Below, piece by piece: positions 19,051-27,134 of a stretch of DNA of 64,000 bases. A program made the position numbers and the translations under genes. Every line of letters begins with the position of its first letter. Positions within the stretch are counted from its first letter, which is position 1. The stretch lies in contig NZ_SMFQ01000003.1 of the NCBI RefSeq assembly GCF_004339015.1, forward strand, positions 744,001 through 808,000, read 5' to 3'. This DNA is from Cocleimonas flava. GTDB taxonomy: Bacteria > Pseudomonadota > Gammaproteobacteria > Thiotrichales > Thiotrichaceae. The notes beneath the pieces were generated by a model that worked only from the letters and a program-made list of their open reading frames with translations, was not told the DNA's origin and did no database searches.

Positions 19051-19545
19051 CTAAAGCTTCAACACAACCTTAGTATCCAGCTCCGTTTCAACACAATTAT
19101 CATCATCAGCTATATGATCAACGACGATAAAATCACTGTCTTCTTGAAGTGGTATTAAATAATGATGCCATGCGCCTTTACGATAATTCACGCCTTGCCT
19201 GCCATTACTGATAAATAATTCGAGCTTATCGATATCCAGTTTTTCAGCGGGCGGAGCAACCAGTATCAGAAACGGAATATTGCCCAAGGGATGAAACAAC
19301 TGACTACCAAATGGATGATATTCCATCATCGTGGCTTCAAACGGTAATTTAACGGCCTTTGATTTGACCAGACTAATACAAGTGTTACCGCCGTTATCAT
19401 TAACATCTATATCTGCAAGATCGTAATAACGGGTGGCCATATCATAATTCATGGAAAACGTTTTACTGGCGCTCTCAATATCGACGACATCTCCAAATGC
19501 TGAAAATGCTTGTGCGGTTAACGGTTTAGCGGTTAATTCGATCAT
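19051..19545 (-). CDS. allA: Ureidoglycolate lyase
   Basis: Cupin-type enzyme of 164 aa splitting ureidoglycolate to glyoxylate and urea. The N-terminal PLTAQAFSAFGDVV and the conserved EYHPFGSQLFHPL, FLILVAPP, ISNGRQGVNYRKGAWHHYL and FIVVDH are characteristic of AllA. It is the last gene of the minus-strand ureide operon, 30 bp after the allantoicase. Together they finish allantoate breakdown without the alternative amidohydrolase branch. Confidence 0.95.
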   Translation of the reverse strand: MIELTAKPLTAQAFSAFGDVVDIESASKTFSMNYDMATRYYDLADIDVNDNGGNTCISLVKSKAVKLPFEATMMEYHPFGSQLFHPLGNIPFLILVAPPAEKLDIDKLELFISNGRQGVNYRKGAWHHYLIPLQEDSDFIVVDHIADDDNCVETELDTKVVLKL

Positions 19546-19575
19546 ATTTTTTGACTTCCTATTTCTCGCAGTTAC

Positions 19576-20577
19576 CTATTCATTGCAGTTGCCAATGGTT
19601 CCATAAAGCCTAAAGCGACTGACACCACCATCTGGATAGATATTCAGACGTACATGACTAACTGCACCTATATCATTAATCTGATCTATAAAATTATGCT
19701 CCATATCCATCTCTAGTTTTTGCTCAGTGAGAATTTCAGGCCAATTCTGGCTTTGCTCAATAAGTTCATCAGTGTTCATTGATGCATCAGTTAAACAAAC
19801 TGCCTGTATGGAACAACGATCAGGATAGTTACCTTTGAAAAAGGCAGTATCAACAACCACTTTTTTAAGATGACCAGCATGACCTAATGCAATAATAACC
19901 CAGTCATGACCAGGTCCACGTCGACGCGACGTTTCCCAACCATCACCCATATTTTTACCTTTCCCAGGAAAGATAATATTATTCATAATGCCGAAGTGTT
20001 CGTCGCTACAGGCAATGGCTCTCCCACCATTTAGAGCCGCTGCTAAATCCATAACTTCACTAGGAATTACATCATCCCAGTTGCATTGTGGTCGTCCATA
20101 CACTCTTAAACGTGCAACACCACCATCTGGATAGATATGTAACTTCACGTGGCTAACCACTTGTTTGCATTCTACTTTACACGCTTTAACGTCATTTTCA
20201 TTGACTGGCGTTTTAGCAAGCAACGTCGTCCATTCAGTTTTTTCACTTGGGACACCTTCACAGTAACAATAATCTATTGAAACATCTGTCGGCTGATTGC
20301 CTCTAAAGTGAGAAGTATCGATAACAACACCATCGATATAACCGGGACGAGCTAGCCTAACGATACAATAGTCATGTCCTGGGGTTCTTTTTCTGCGTGA
20401 TTCCCAGCCATCCATCCACTTGCCGTGATCATCGAACTTATCTTCAATAAATACAGGCTCTTTATCGTGTAATAAACGTTCTTTGGCAGCAAAAAAGTCA
20501 TCCGTCGCATAAAGCGCGATCGCACCTAGATTAGCTGATGCAAGATTGATGAAGTCCTGTTTAAATTGTTTAATCAT
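19576..20577 (-). CDS. alc: Allantoicase
   Basis: Allantoate amidinohydrolase (allantoate to ureidoglycolate and urea), 333 aa. Two homologous jelly-roll halves are visible: WMDGWESRRKRTPGHDYCIVRL (about 50-72) in half 1 and DGWETSRRRGPGHDWVIIAL in half 2, each followed by VVIDTSHFRGN or VVDTAFFKGN and by HVKLHIYPDGGVARLRVYG or its counterpart. The start is MIKQFKQDFINLASANLG. It lies between puuE and allA in the operon. Confidence 0.95.
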   Translation of the reverse strand: MIKQFKQDFINLASANLGAIALYATDDFFAAKERLLHDKEPVFIEDKFDDHGKWMDGWESRRKRTPGHDYCIVRLARPGYIDGVVIDTSHFRGNQPTDVSIDYCYCEGVPSEKTEWTTLLAKTPVNENDVKACKVECKQVVSHVKLHIYPDGGVARLRVYGRPQCNWDDVIPSEVMDLAAALNGGRAIACSDEHFGIMNNIIFPGKGKNMGDGWETSRRRGPGHDWVIIALGHAGHLKKVVVDTAFFKGNYPDRCSIQAVCLTDASMNTDELIEQSQNWPEILTEQKLEMDMEHNFIDQINDIGAVSHVRLNIYPDGGVSRFRLYGTIGNCNE

Positions 20578-20661
20578 TTTTTTATGAATTCCAGAGATAA
20601 AGTAAAGTGTCTTTTGCTTTAAATGTAGCTTGTTTTTACTTAGTCTGTTCTAAAATAGCAG

Positions 20662-21567
20662 TTAAGCATTAACACTAAAATTTTCTTGCCAATGATTGGC
20701 GATATCTATTCGACGGGTTACCCAGACTTGTTCCTTACTTTGAATATAATCCAAAAAGCGAGCTAGCGCTGCAGCACGACCGGGACGTCCAACCAATCGA
20801 CAATGCAGACCTATTGATAGCATTTTAGGTTGGGTTTCGCCCTCATCGTAAAGAAAATCGAAACTGTCTTTTAGATAACTGTAAAACTGGTCACCACTAT
20901 TAAACCCTTGAGGCGTAGCAAAACGCATATCGTTAGAATCCAGCGTGTATGGAACGACAAGCTGTTCTTTTGAATATTGCTTATCCCAATAGGGTAAGTC
21001 ATCGGCATAACTATCTGCGTGATAGACAAAATCAAATTCATCGGCGACCAGCTTGGCTGTATTTGGGCTAGCACGCCCCAGATAAAAGCCTAATGGTTTG
21101 GAGCCAGTAACCGCTTCATGAATTTGTATCGCTTTATGTAAATGCTCTCGCTCTAGTTCAATAGGAAGATGCTGGTAATCAATCCAGCGATAGCCATGAC
21201 TGGCGATTTCCCAATCTGCTTTTAACATCGCTTCTACAGCTTCAGGATTACGTTCCAAAGCCATTGCAACCCCAAAAACGGTAACGGGTAAATCTCGATC
21301 GGTAAACATTCGATGTAAACGCCAAAAACCTACACGCGAACCATATTCGTATATAGATTCCATATTGGCATGCCGCATGCCTTGATAGGCCTCAGCACCG
21401 ACAATTTCAGACAAAAAACGCTCAGAGGCATCATCACCATGCAGTATGCAATTCTCCCCGCCTTCTTCATAATTGATGACAAATTGAACGGCAATACGCG
21501 CCTTTTTTGGCCATTGGGGATGTGGTGGATTCGCTCCATAGCCAATCATGTCACGAGGATATTTCAT
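20662..21567 (-). CDS. puuE: Allantoinase, polysaccharide-deacetylase type (PuuE)
   Basis: Metal-independent allantoinase family of 301 aa, with the NodB/polysaccharide deacetylase fold: YPRDMIGYGANPPHPQWP, FVINYEEGGE, ASHGYRWIDYQ and GLHCRLVGRPGRAAAL. It opens the hydantoin ring of allantoin. The frame extends upstream to 21618 inside puuD, but GGAG stands 7 nt before the ATG at 21567, which gives the usual MKYPRDM start and nearly abuts the puuD stop. It replaces the AllB-type enzyme in this pathway. Confidence 0.93.
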   Translation of the reverse strand: MKYPRDMIGYGANPPHPQWPKKARIAVQFVINYEEGGENCILHGDDASERFLSEIVGAEAYQGMRHANMESIYEYGSRVGFWRLHRMFTDRDLPVTVFGVAMALERNPEAVEAMLKADWEIASHGYRWIDYQHLPIELEREHLHKAIQIHEAVTGSKPLGFYLGRASPNTAKLVADEFDFVYHADSYADDLPYWDKQYSKEQLVVPYTLDSNDMRFATPQGFNSGDQFYSYLKDSFDFLYDEGETQPKMLSIGLHCRLVGRPGRAAALARFLDYIQSKEQVWVTRRIDIANHWQENFSVNA

Positions 21568-21568
21568 G

Positions 21569-22744
21569 CTATTTCTCCAAAGACCGATACCAGAGACTAA
21601 CCTTTTCGCGTTCCTCATCGGTCATTTGAGTGAGATTACCTAAGGGCATGATTTTTTGCATCACCTGAGTATTAACCTTATCCGCATTATTTTCAACATC
21701 AATGGGTTTATCGTAAGCCAACCCAGCGGGTGGTGCCGCAAAACCGGGCTGTGTCGGTTTAGCACTATGACAACTTGCACAACGCTGGGTGATTATCGGC
21801 ATAATTTGCGCAGTTGTTACTTTATTCGCATCTTCAACTGCGGCTTGTTTAGCAGGCATTGTCGCCATCACAATCATAATAAATCCGAATAATGCCGTGG
21901 GTAACATCCATACCGCTTTATGCAAATGACGAATATTGTAGTAATGACGAACCAGAACACCCACCGCTGACACAGTAATGAGCACTAGCCAGTTATACTG
22001 ATTACCATAAGTACTCGGGAAGTGATTGCTGATCATGATGAATAACACTGGCAAAGTTAGGTAATTATTATGTCGTGAACGTAATAAACCATTCGCGCCA
22101 AAACTCGGGTCTGGTATACGCCCTTCAGATAGCGCTTTCACCAGTTCTTTTTGAGAAGGAATGATCACAAAAAACACATTGGCTGCCATGATTGTGCCAA
22201 TGGCTGCACCGACATGAATATAAGATGCTCTCGGGCTTAATATCAGGCTTAAAATAAATGCTAACACTCCAAGAAAAACAAAGATTAACGCACCTAATAA
22301 TTTCGGGTTTTCTTTTAAAGATGATTTACACAGCTGATCATAAATTACCCAACTCACCACCAGACTTCCAATACCAATCAAAATAGAAAGGAAAGGTGAT
22401 ATATCAAGCACGGAAGGATCAATCATCATCGCTTGCGCATTGTAATAGTAAACAATACACATCAAGGTGATGCCACTGACCCAGGTCATATAGGCTTCCC
22501 ATTTAAACCAATGCAATACCTCCGGGAGCTTATCAGGTCCATTTTCAAATTTTTTCAGGTGATAAAAACCACCTCCGTGAACGGCCCATAAGTTACCATC
22601 AATGCCTTTTTCTTGTAGCGCCTGTCGATTTAAATGATTTTCCAGCCAGTTAAAATAAAACGATGCACCTATCCATGCCACACCGACAATAAAGTGTATC
22701 CAGCGTACTAAAAGATTGAGCCATTCTGCGATATGAGCTTCCAT
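21569..22744 (-). CDS. puuD: PuuD-type membrane urate oxidase with C-terminal cytochrome c
   Basis: Integral membrane urate hydroxylase of 391 aa. About eight hydrophobic segments start with WIHFIVGVAWIGASFYFNW. A C-terminal c-type cytochrome domain carries the haem motif CASCH (about residue 325) and a likely axial Met in KIMPLGNLTQM. It converts urate to 5-hydroxyisourate, passing electrons to a cytochrome chain instead of directly to oxygen. It is followed by puuE and preceded by uraH in one operon; no soluble uricase is present. Confidence 0.93.
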   Translation of the reverse strand: MEAHIAEWLNLLVRWIHFIVGVAWIGASFYFNWLENHLNRQALQEKGIDGNLWAVHGGGFYHLKKFENGPDKLPEVLHWFKWEAYMTWVSGITLMCIVYYYNAQAMMIDPSVLDISPFLSILIGIGSLVVSWVIYDQLCKSSLKENPKLLGALIFVFLGVLAFILSLILSPRASYIHVGAAIGTIMAANVFFVIIPSQKELVKALSEGRIPDPSFGANGLLRSRHNNYLTLPVLFIMISNHFPSTYGNQYNWLVLITVSAVGVLVRHYYNIRHLHKAVWMLPTALFGFIMIVMATMPAKQAAVEDANKVTTAQIMPIITQRCASCHSAKPTQPGFAAPPAGLAYDKPIDVENNADKVNTQVMQKIMPLGNLTQMTDEEREKVSLWYRSLEK

Positions 22745-22747
22745 GGA

Positions 22748-23089
22748 TTAACTTCCTCTATATGTTGAATAGCCAAAAGGAGAGAGTAATAACGGAATGT
22801 GGTAATGCTCTCCGTCACCCGTTATATCGAAAACAATTTCAGCATAGGGATAAAAAGCGTCTATCTTCTGTTTTTGAAAATAGGCTTCTGTCACAAACAA
22901 GACTTTGTATCTGCCAGCATCCAGCTTGATTTCATCCGCCAATAAATTAGACACACGTCCATCACTATTCGTTATTCCTGCGCCCAGTAACTGCCATTCA
23001 TCATTGACTAATTGAGATAAGGTTAAATCAATTCCCTCTGCGGGCTTCCCAACCGCCGTATCTAAAACATGGGTAGTTATTTGGCTCAT
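22748..23089 (-). CDS. uraH: 5-hydroxyisourate hydrolase (transthyretin-like)
   Basis: Protein of 113 aa hydrolysing 5-hydroxyisourate to OHCU. The family signatures are ITTHVLDTAVGKPAEG at the N-terminus, DGRVSNLL, and the C-terminal tetrapeptide YRGS preceded by HIPLLLSPFGYSTY. The catalytic His and Arg positions are therefore present. It overlaps uraD by 4 bp and lies 3 bp before puuD, so the three consecutive steps are co-translated. Confidence 0.96.
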   Translation of the reverse strand: MSQITTHVLDTAVGKPAEGIDLTLSQLVNDEWQLLGAGITNSDGRVSNLLADEIKLDAGRYKVLFVTEAYFQKQKIDAFYPYAEIVFDITGDGEHYHIPLLLSPFGYSTYRGS

Positions 23090-23631
23090 GCTTTTTCCTC
23101 TAGTAATTTAAGTAATCTAATCTGGGTTATTTTGCGTTGTTCTTCAGCTGCATTTTCAAGTTCTTGTTTTCTATTATTGGGTAAGCGTTTTAGTAAAAGT
23201 TCCAGCATTTCTTCCGCACTTTTACCGGTGGCACACACTATAAAAATGAAGCCGAATTTTTCTTTGTAATCCTGGTTTCCCTGAGTCAATAACTCCAATG
23301 TATTCTCATTGGCTGTATTAACGCCAGACTGCTCATGCCCTGCCAGCTTTTCTGTATTGCGATATTTTTCTCTAAGCGTAGACACATCACCGATTTCAGG
23401 ATGCCCTTCAAAAGCTTCCAGATAATCTTCTTCAGTAGAGAGTTCCCAATGTTGATCGGCTGTTGCTAACAAGGATTGAGAATCTGAAAAAGGACGACTC
23501 TGTTCCATTCGCATGCACCACTTCTGACTGGTATTGCATTGCATAAATAGATCAAGAGCCTGTTCTTTAGAAAGCTGATTAATGAAACTACACCCCCCTA
23601 CTTTCAGGCCTTTTTTTGTTGATGAACTCAT
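23086..23631 (-). CDS. uraD: OHCU decarboxylase
   Basis: 2-oxo-4-hydroxy-4-carboxy-5-ureidoimidazoline decarboxylase, 181 aa, producing S-allantoin. The catalytic region FEGHPEIGD, the ANENTLELLTQGNQDYKEKFGF motif region and the C-terminal RLLKLLEEKA are typical. The start lies in an ATGA overlap with the upstream deaminase and no other start codon occurs before residue 28. Oddly, residues about 5-14 (TKKGLKVGGC) are encoded by a complete C6/G6 repeat unit, so this N-terminal tail is repeat-derived and absent from normal UraD. Confidence 0.93.
   Translation of the reverse strand: MSSSTKKGLKVGGCSFINQLSKEQALDLFMQCNTSQKWCMRMEQSRPFSDSQSLLATADQHWELSTEEDYLEAFEGHPEIGDVSTLREKYRNTEKLAGHEQSGVNTANENTLELLTQGNQDYKEKFGFIFIVCATGKSAEEMLELLLKRLPNNRKQELENAAEEQRKITQIRLLKLLEEKA
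23590..23618 (+). repeat. C6/G6 dispersed repeat, unit 7, within the uraD coding region
   Basis: Forward copy (ACACCCCCCTACTTTCAGGCC plus T7). It lies wholly inside uraD, just after its start codon and after the upstream deaminase stop. It keeps frame and contributes no stop on the minus strand. Confidence 0.9.
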
Positions 23632-24995
23632 TGTGCCAACACCTTTGCCGCTTTAGTATGTTCTGCCATCAATTCAGCAAGATCAAGATCAACAACCTCA
23701 CCATCTTTAACTTTCCATTCACCCGCAACCATAACGCGATCTGCTGCGTGAGCGCCACACAATAACAATGCAGCCAGTGGATCACCCGCACCAGAAAAAC
23801 GGATTTCATCCAATTTAAAGAATGCTAGATCAGCTTGCTTGCCGACGGCTATTTCACCAATATCATCACGTCCCAGACATTGTGCAGAACCTTTCGTAAC
23901 CCAGCGTAATGCATCAAAATGAGTCACCCCTGCAGAACCATAATGCAGACGTTGTAATAGCATCGCTTGTCGCACTTCTTGAATCAGATTAGAACAATCA
24001 CTGGATGCTGAACCATCAACACCTAAACCCACCGGACATCCTGCTTTTTCTAAATCCAGGGTACGACATTGTCCCGAGCCCAATACCATATTAGAGCTTG
24101 GGCAGTGGGTCACGCCCACCTTTGCTTTTCCTAAACGAGTGATTTCTTCATCGTTAAAATGGATCCCATGTGCTAGCCACACATCATCCGACATCCAGCC
24201 AACACGTTCGAGATAATCAACAGGTCGCACGCCAAAAATTTTCATACAGAAATCATTTTCATCATGGGTTTCTGCAAGATGTGTATGTAAACGTACCTTT
24301 TTCTCACGCGCTAATATTGCACTTTGTTTCATTAAATCTTCGGTCACACTAAACGGTGAGCACGGTGCTAGTGCAACCTGCATCATCGAGCCTTCACTGG
24401 CATCGTGGTATTGGCCAATAACCCGATCGCAGTCAGCAAGAATCGCATCTTCCGTTTGAATAGTATTACGGGGAGGCAAGCCACCCTCATCTTCACCTAG
24501 GCTCATAGAGCCTCGTGTCAAGGTTGCTCGAATACCCACCGTGTTAATTGCATCAACTTGAACATCCAGCGCTTCTCTAGCCGCTTCAGGAAAAATGTAA
24601 TGATGATCCGCCGCTGTGGTACAACCCGATAACAATAATTCAACACTGGCAAGTCGGGTAGATACATGAATCATCTCTTCATTCAAACCAGCCCAAACAG
24701 GGTAAAGGCTTTTTAACCAGGGAAATAATTCCTTATTTAGAGCATCTGGAAATGCACGCGTCAGTGTTTGATAGAAATGGTGATGAGTATTGATTAATCC
24801 GGGTAAAACAACATGCTCTGATGCATCAAATATTTGTTCAACTTGTACTGAGGGTTTTTCATCCAGAGAGAGTATTTCAAGGATTGCATTGTCTTTTATA
24901 ACAATGCCTCTAGCATACTCGTTCTTATCGCTATTTTTACCGTGTCCGGAACCACCAACAAAAATTGCAAGCGGGTTCTTTATCCAAATATTCAT
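23628..24995 (-). CDS. 8-oxoguanine deaminase-like amidohydrolase
   Basis: TIM-barrel amidohydrolase of 455 aa. Metal ligands are in LPGLINTHHHFYQTLTRA (about 68-85), HTHLAETHDEN, LAHGIHF and GLGVDGSASSD. The closest family by these motifs is 8-oxoguanine deaminase/hydroxychlorotriazine hydrolase (TrzN/AtzB-related). A homologue sits in the purine operon of Pseudomonas, which favours 8-oxoguanine to urate. It heads the uraD-uraH-puuD-puuE-alc-allA run and is coupled to uraD by a 4-bp overlap. Its substrate is inferred. Confidence 0.85.
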   Translation of the reverse strand: MNIWIKNPLAIFVGGSGHGKNSDKNEYARGIVIKDNAILEILSLDEKPSVQVEQIFDASEHVVLPGLINTHHHFYQTLTRAFPDALNKELFPWLKSLYPVWAGLNEEMIHVSTRLASVELLLSGCTTAADHHYIFPEAAREALDVQVDAINTVGIRATLTRGSMSLGEDEGGLPPRNTIQTEDAILADCDRVIGQYHDASEGSMMQVALAPCSPFSVTEDLMKQSAILAREKKVRLHTHLAETHDENDFCMKIFGVRPVDYLERVGWMSDDVWLAHGIHFNDEEITRLGKAKVGVTHCPSSNMVLGSGQCRTLDLEKAGCPVGLGVDGSASSDCSNLIQEVRQAMLLQRLHYGSAGVTHFDALRWVTKGSAQCLGRDDIGEIAVGKQADLAFFKLDEIRFSGAGDPLAALLLCGAHAADRVMVAGEWKVKDGEVVDLDLAELMAEHTKAAKVLAQ

Positions 24996-25162
24996 TAATT
25001 GAGTCTGAATTGCCTCGTTTTAATTAACTAGTACGTTTAAGTAAGCATGGCGAAATGCAAATTTTATATGCCTAACGCCAGGCTTTTTCAATCAGAACTT
25101 TATGTAAAGAACTCTATTCTAAGAAAATTACTAAAAGTACATTTTTCATAGAGCTAGACCTA

Positions 25163-26566
25163 TCAGTTAGTTGCTAATTGTTCTTTAGTTTCTTTCTCAA
25201 GTTCAGGCACAGATAGAGACTTAGACTCAGGTTGAGGCAGAATCAAATTCAAAATAATAGCCGATAAACCACCCATTGTGACTGCACTACCAAAAATATT
25301 TTGAGCGACTTTTGGCAATTGGGCGATTGCCTCAGGAACCATCATGACCCCCAAACCAAGACCAAATGAAACCGCTATGACTAACATATTACGACGATTT
25401 AATTCCACTTGCTTCAATATCTTTACGCCTGCCGCTGCAACGGTAGCGAACATAATTAATGTCGCACCACCCAGTACGGGTTTTGGCATATTTTGTAGTA
25501 CTCCACCAATAATGGGGAAGAAGCCTAAAATAATTAAGATAACAGCTATAAAATAAGCCACGTGACGACTAGCCACCCCAGTTAATTGAATCACGCCATT
25601 ATTCTGACTGAATGTAGTATTAGGGAATGTATTAAATGTTGCTGCAATTAAAGAGTTCACTCCATCTGCTAGTACACCGCCCTTGACACGATCGCGATAT
25701 TTTTTACCATCTATCTCCTGTCCTGAAATCACACAGTTTGCGGTGATATCACCGGTAGTTTCAATTGCTGTAATAATATAAATAAGTGCTATTGGTAAAA
25801 AAGCAGCTAAGTCAAATGAGAATCCGAACTTAAACGGAACGGGAATACTAACTGCTGGCAAAGCAGCAAGGTTACTAAAATCTATTTTTCCCATCATGAT
25901 TGCTATGATAAAACCGACAACAAGACCTATCGCAATAGATGAAATTCTTAACCACTGATTTTTCATTTGATTCATAACAATCACAACAAGTAATACCGTG
26001 ATGCCAAGCATCATGTTCTCGATACTGCCCAAATCTTTGGCTTTAAATCCCCCCGCCAAATCAGTCATACCCACTTTAATCAAACTCAAACCAATCACAG
26101 TGATTACTATGCCTGTTACCAGTGGTGTAACCACATTCTTTAATTTACCAATAATCTGGCTGAGAAATATTTCAATAAATGCACCAAAAAAACAAACCGT
26201 AAAAATCAGTGAAAGAATTTCATCAGGTCCTCCGCCTTTCGCTTTAGCGATAAATCCTGCTGCCAGTATTGAACTGAGAAAAGCAAAACTTGTTCCTTGC
26301 ACACATAACATACCTGCACCAACTCCGAGCATTCGACGTGCTTGAATAAACGTCGCTGCACCAGAAACGATCAATGCCATACTAATCAAATAAGGTATGT
26401 GAGATCCTAAACCTAGCACACCACCAATAACCAGAGTCGGTGTAATAATTCCCACAAAACTCGCTAGCACATGCTGTATCGCAGCAAATGTTGATTCGGT
26501 AAAGCCTGGGGTGTCTTCTAATGTGTAAATCAGGTCCGTCTGCGGCTCGCTCTTATACTCTGCCAT
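25163..26566 (-). CDS. NCS2-family xanthine/urate permease
   Basis: Inner-membrane nucleobase symporter of 467 aa with about fourteen hydrophobic segments. The NAT signature QNNGVIQLTGVASR and the helix-8 segment AIETTGDITAN are present, and the proton/substrate Gln-Glu positions look conserved. Xanthine or urate specificity is inferred from the neighbouring genes. The frame opens at 26578, but GGAG lies 6 nt before the ATG at 26566. Its promoter is of sigma-54 type. Confidence 0.92.
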   Translation of the reverse strand: MAEYKSEPQTDLIYTLEDTPGFTESTFAAIQHVLASFVGIITPTLVIGGVLGLGSHIPYLISMALIVSGAATFIQARRMLGVGAGMLCVQGTSFAFLSSILAAGFIAKAKGGGPDEILSLIFTVCFFGAFIEIFLSQIIGKLKNVVTPLVTGIVITVIGLSLIKVGMTDLAGGFKAKDLGSIENMMLGITVLLVVIVMNQMKNQWLRISSIAIGLVVGFIIAIMMGKIDFSNLAALPAVSIPVPFKFGFSFDLAAFLPIALIYIITAIETTGDITANCVISGQEIDGKKYRDRVKGGVLADGVNSLIAATFNTFPNTTFSQNNGVIQLTGVASRHVAYFIAVILIILGFFPIIGGVLQNMPKPVLGGATLIMFATVAAAGVKILKQVELNRRNMLVIAVSFGLGLGVMMVPEAIAQLPKVAQNIFGSAVTMGGLSAIILNLILPQPESKSLSVPELEKETKEQLATN

Positions 26567-26619
26567 AATATTCTCCATGAACTTAGATCAATTGAAAAAG
26601 TCACTGCAGTAATAAACAA

Positions 26620-26635
26620 AGCAAATTTAGTGCCA
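26620..26635 (-). promoter_or_regulatory. Sigma-54 (-24/-12) promoter for the NCS2 permease
   Basis: On the minus strand the sequence reads CTGGCACTAAATTTGCT: a perfect TGGCAC-N5-TTGCT. The predicted start of transcription is near 26608, about 40 nt before the gene. Confidence 0.8.
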
Positions 26636-26662
26636 GTATCGGTAAAATAATATGAGAACAGG

Positions 26663-26714
26663 TTTCTATCATCTAAATTCTGAATAATGATAGATTGTAA
26701 ATATATGATAGAAA
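26663..26714 (-). promoter_or_regulatory. Candidate activator sites upstream of the permease promoter
   Basis: TTTCTATCAT (26663-26672) and ATGATAGAAA (26705-26714) form a perfect inverted repeat. A third ATGATAGA lies between them at 26687-26694. All are 30-80 bp upstream of the sigma-54 promoter. They differ from the boxes before the porin, so a different activator may act. The remaining gap up to 27076 is AT-rich with no gene seen. Confidence 0.4.
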
Positions 26715-27076
26715 TCACATAAGATTTTGTAAAAAAATAAAAATATGTTGTTATAAATATGGAAAGTGAATTTATTTTTACAACAAGAAGGCTTACAACA
26801 AATGATACCAATAAAAGAATTCAACAGTAGCACTTTTCACGTAACTCATTAAATTATTTAAAATAAATACATAAGAAAACGCTTATTAACAGGAGATATA
26901 TCAAGTTACGCAACAAATTCTTACTTATAAATTCAATTATTAACAATTATCAACTTTAAAAATCTAACCTTATTTTATATTGAGCATAAGAGTTATTTGT
27001 AAAGGCGAGGAATTTTAAACACAAATCACCATTCCCCCATCACATAAAATTTTAGTCTTAAGCAGATAGCGCACTT

Positions 27077-27107
27077 TGAAATGACTCCACGAGGAGTGGA
27101 TCTTTCA
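27077..27107 (+). promoter_or_regulatory. Leader hairpin before the GlyGly-CTERM gene
   Basis: Nested arms TGAAA...TTTCA and TCCAC-GAGGA-GTGGA form a hairpin 28 nt before the start codon, with a GAGGA in its loop. It could modulate translation or mRNA stability; no known riboswitch class was recognised. Confidence 0.35.
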
Positions 27108-27134
27108 GTCTATTTTCAATCAAGGAGAGTTGAT

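Noticed and set aside
24996-25162. Possible third sigma-54 promoter (GGCAT...TTGC on the minus strand)
   Set aside because: The GG-GC spacing is 14 instead of 12 bp, which inactivates such promoters.
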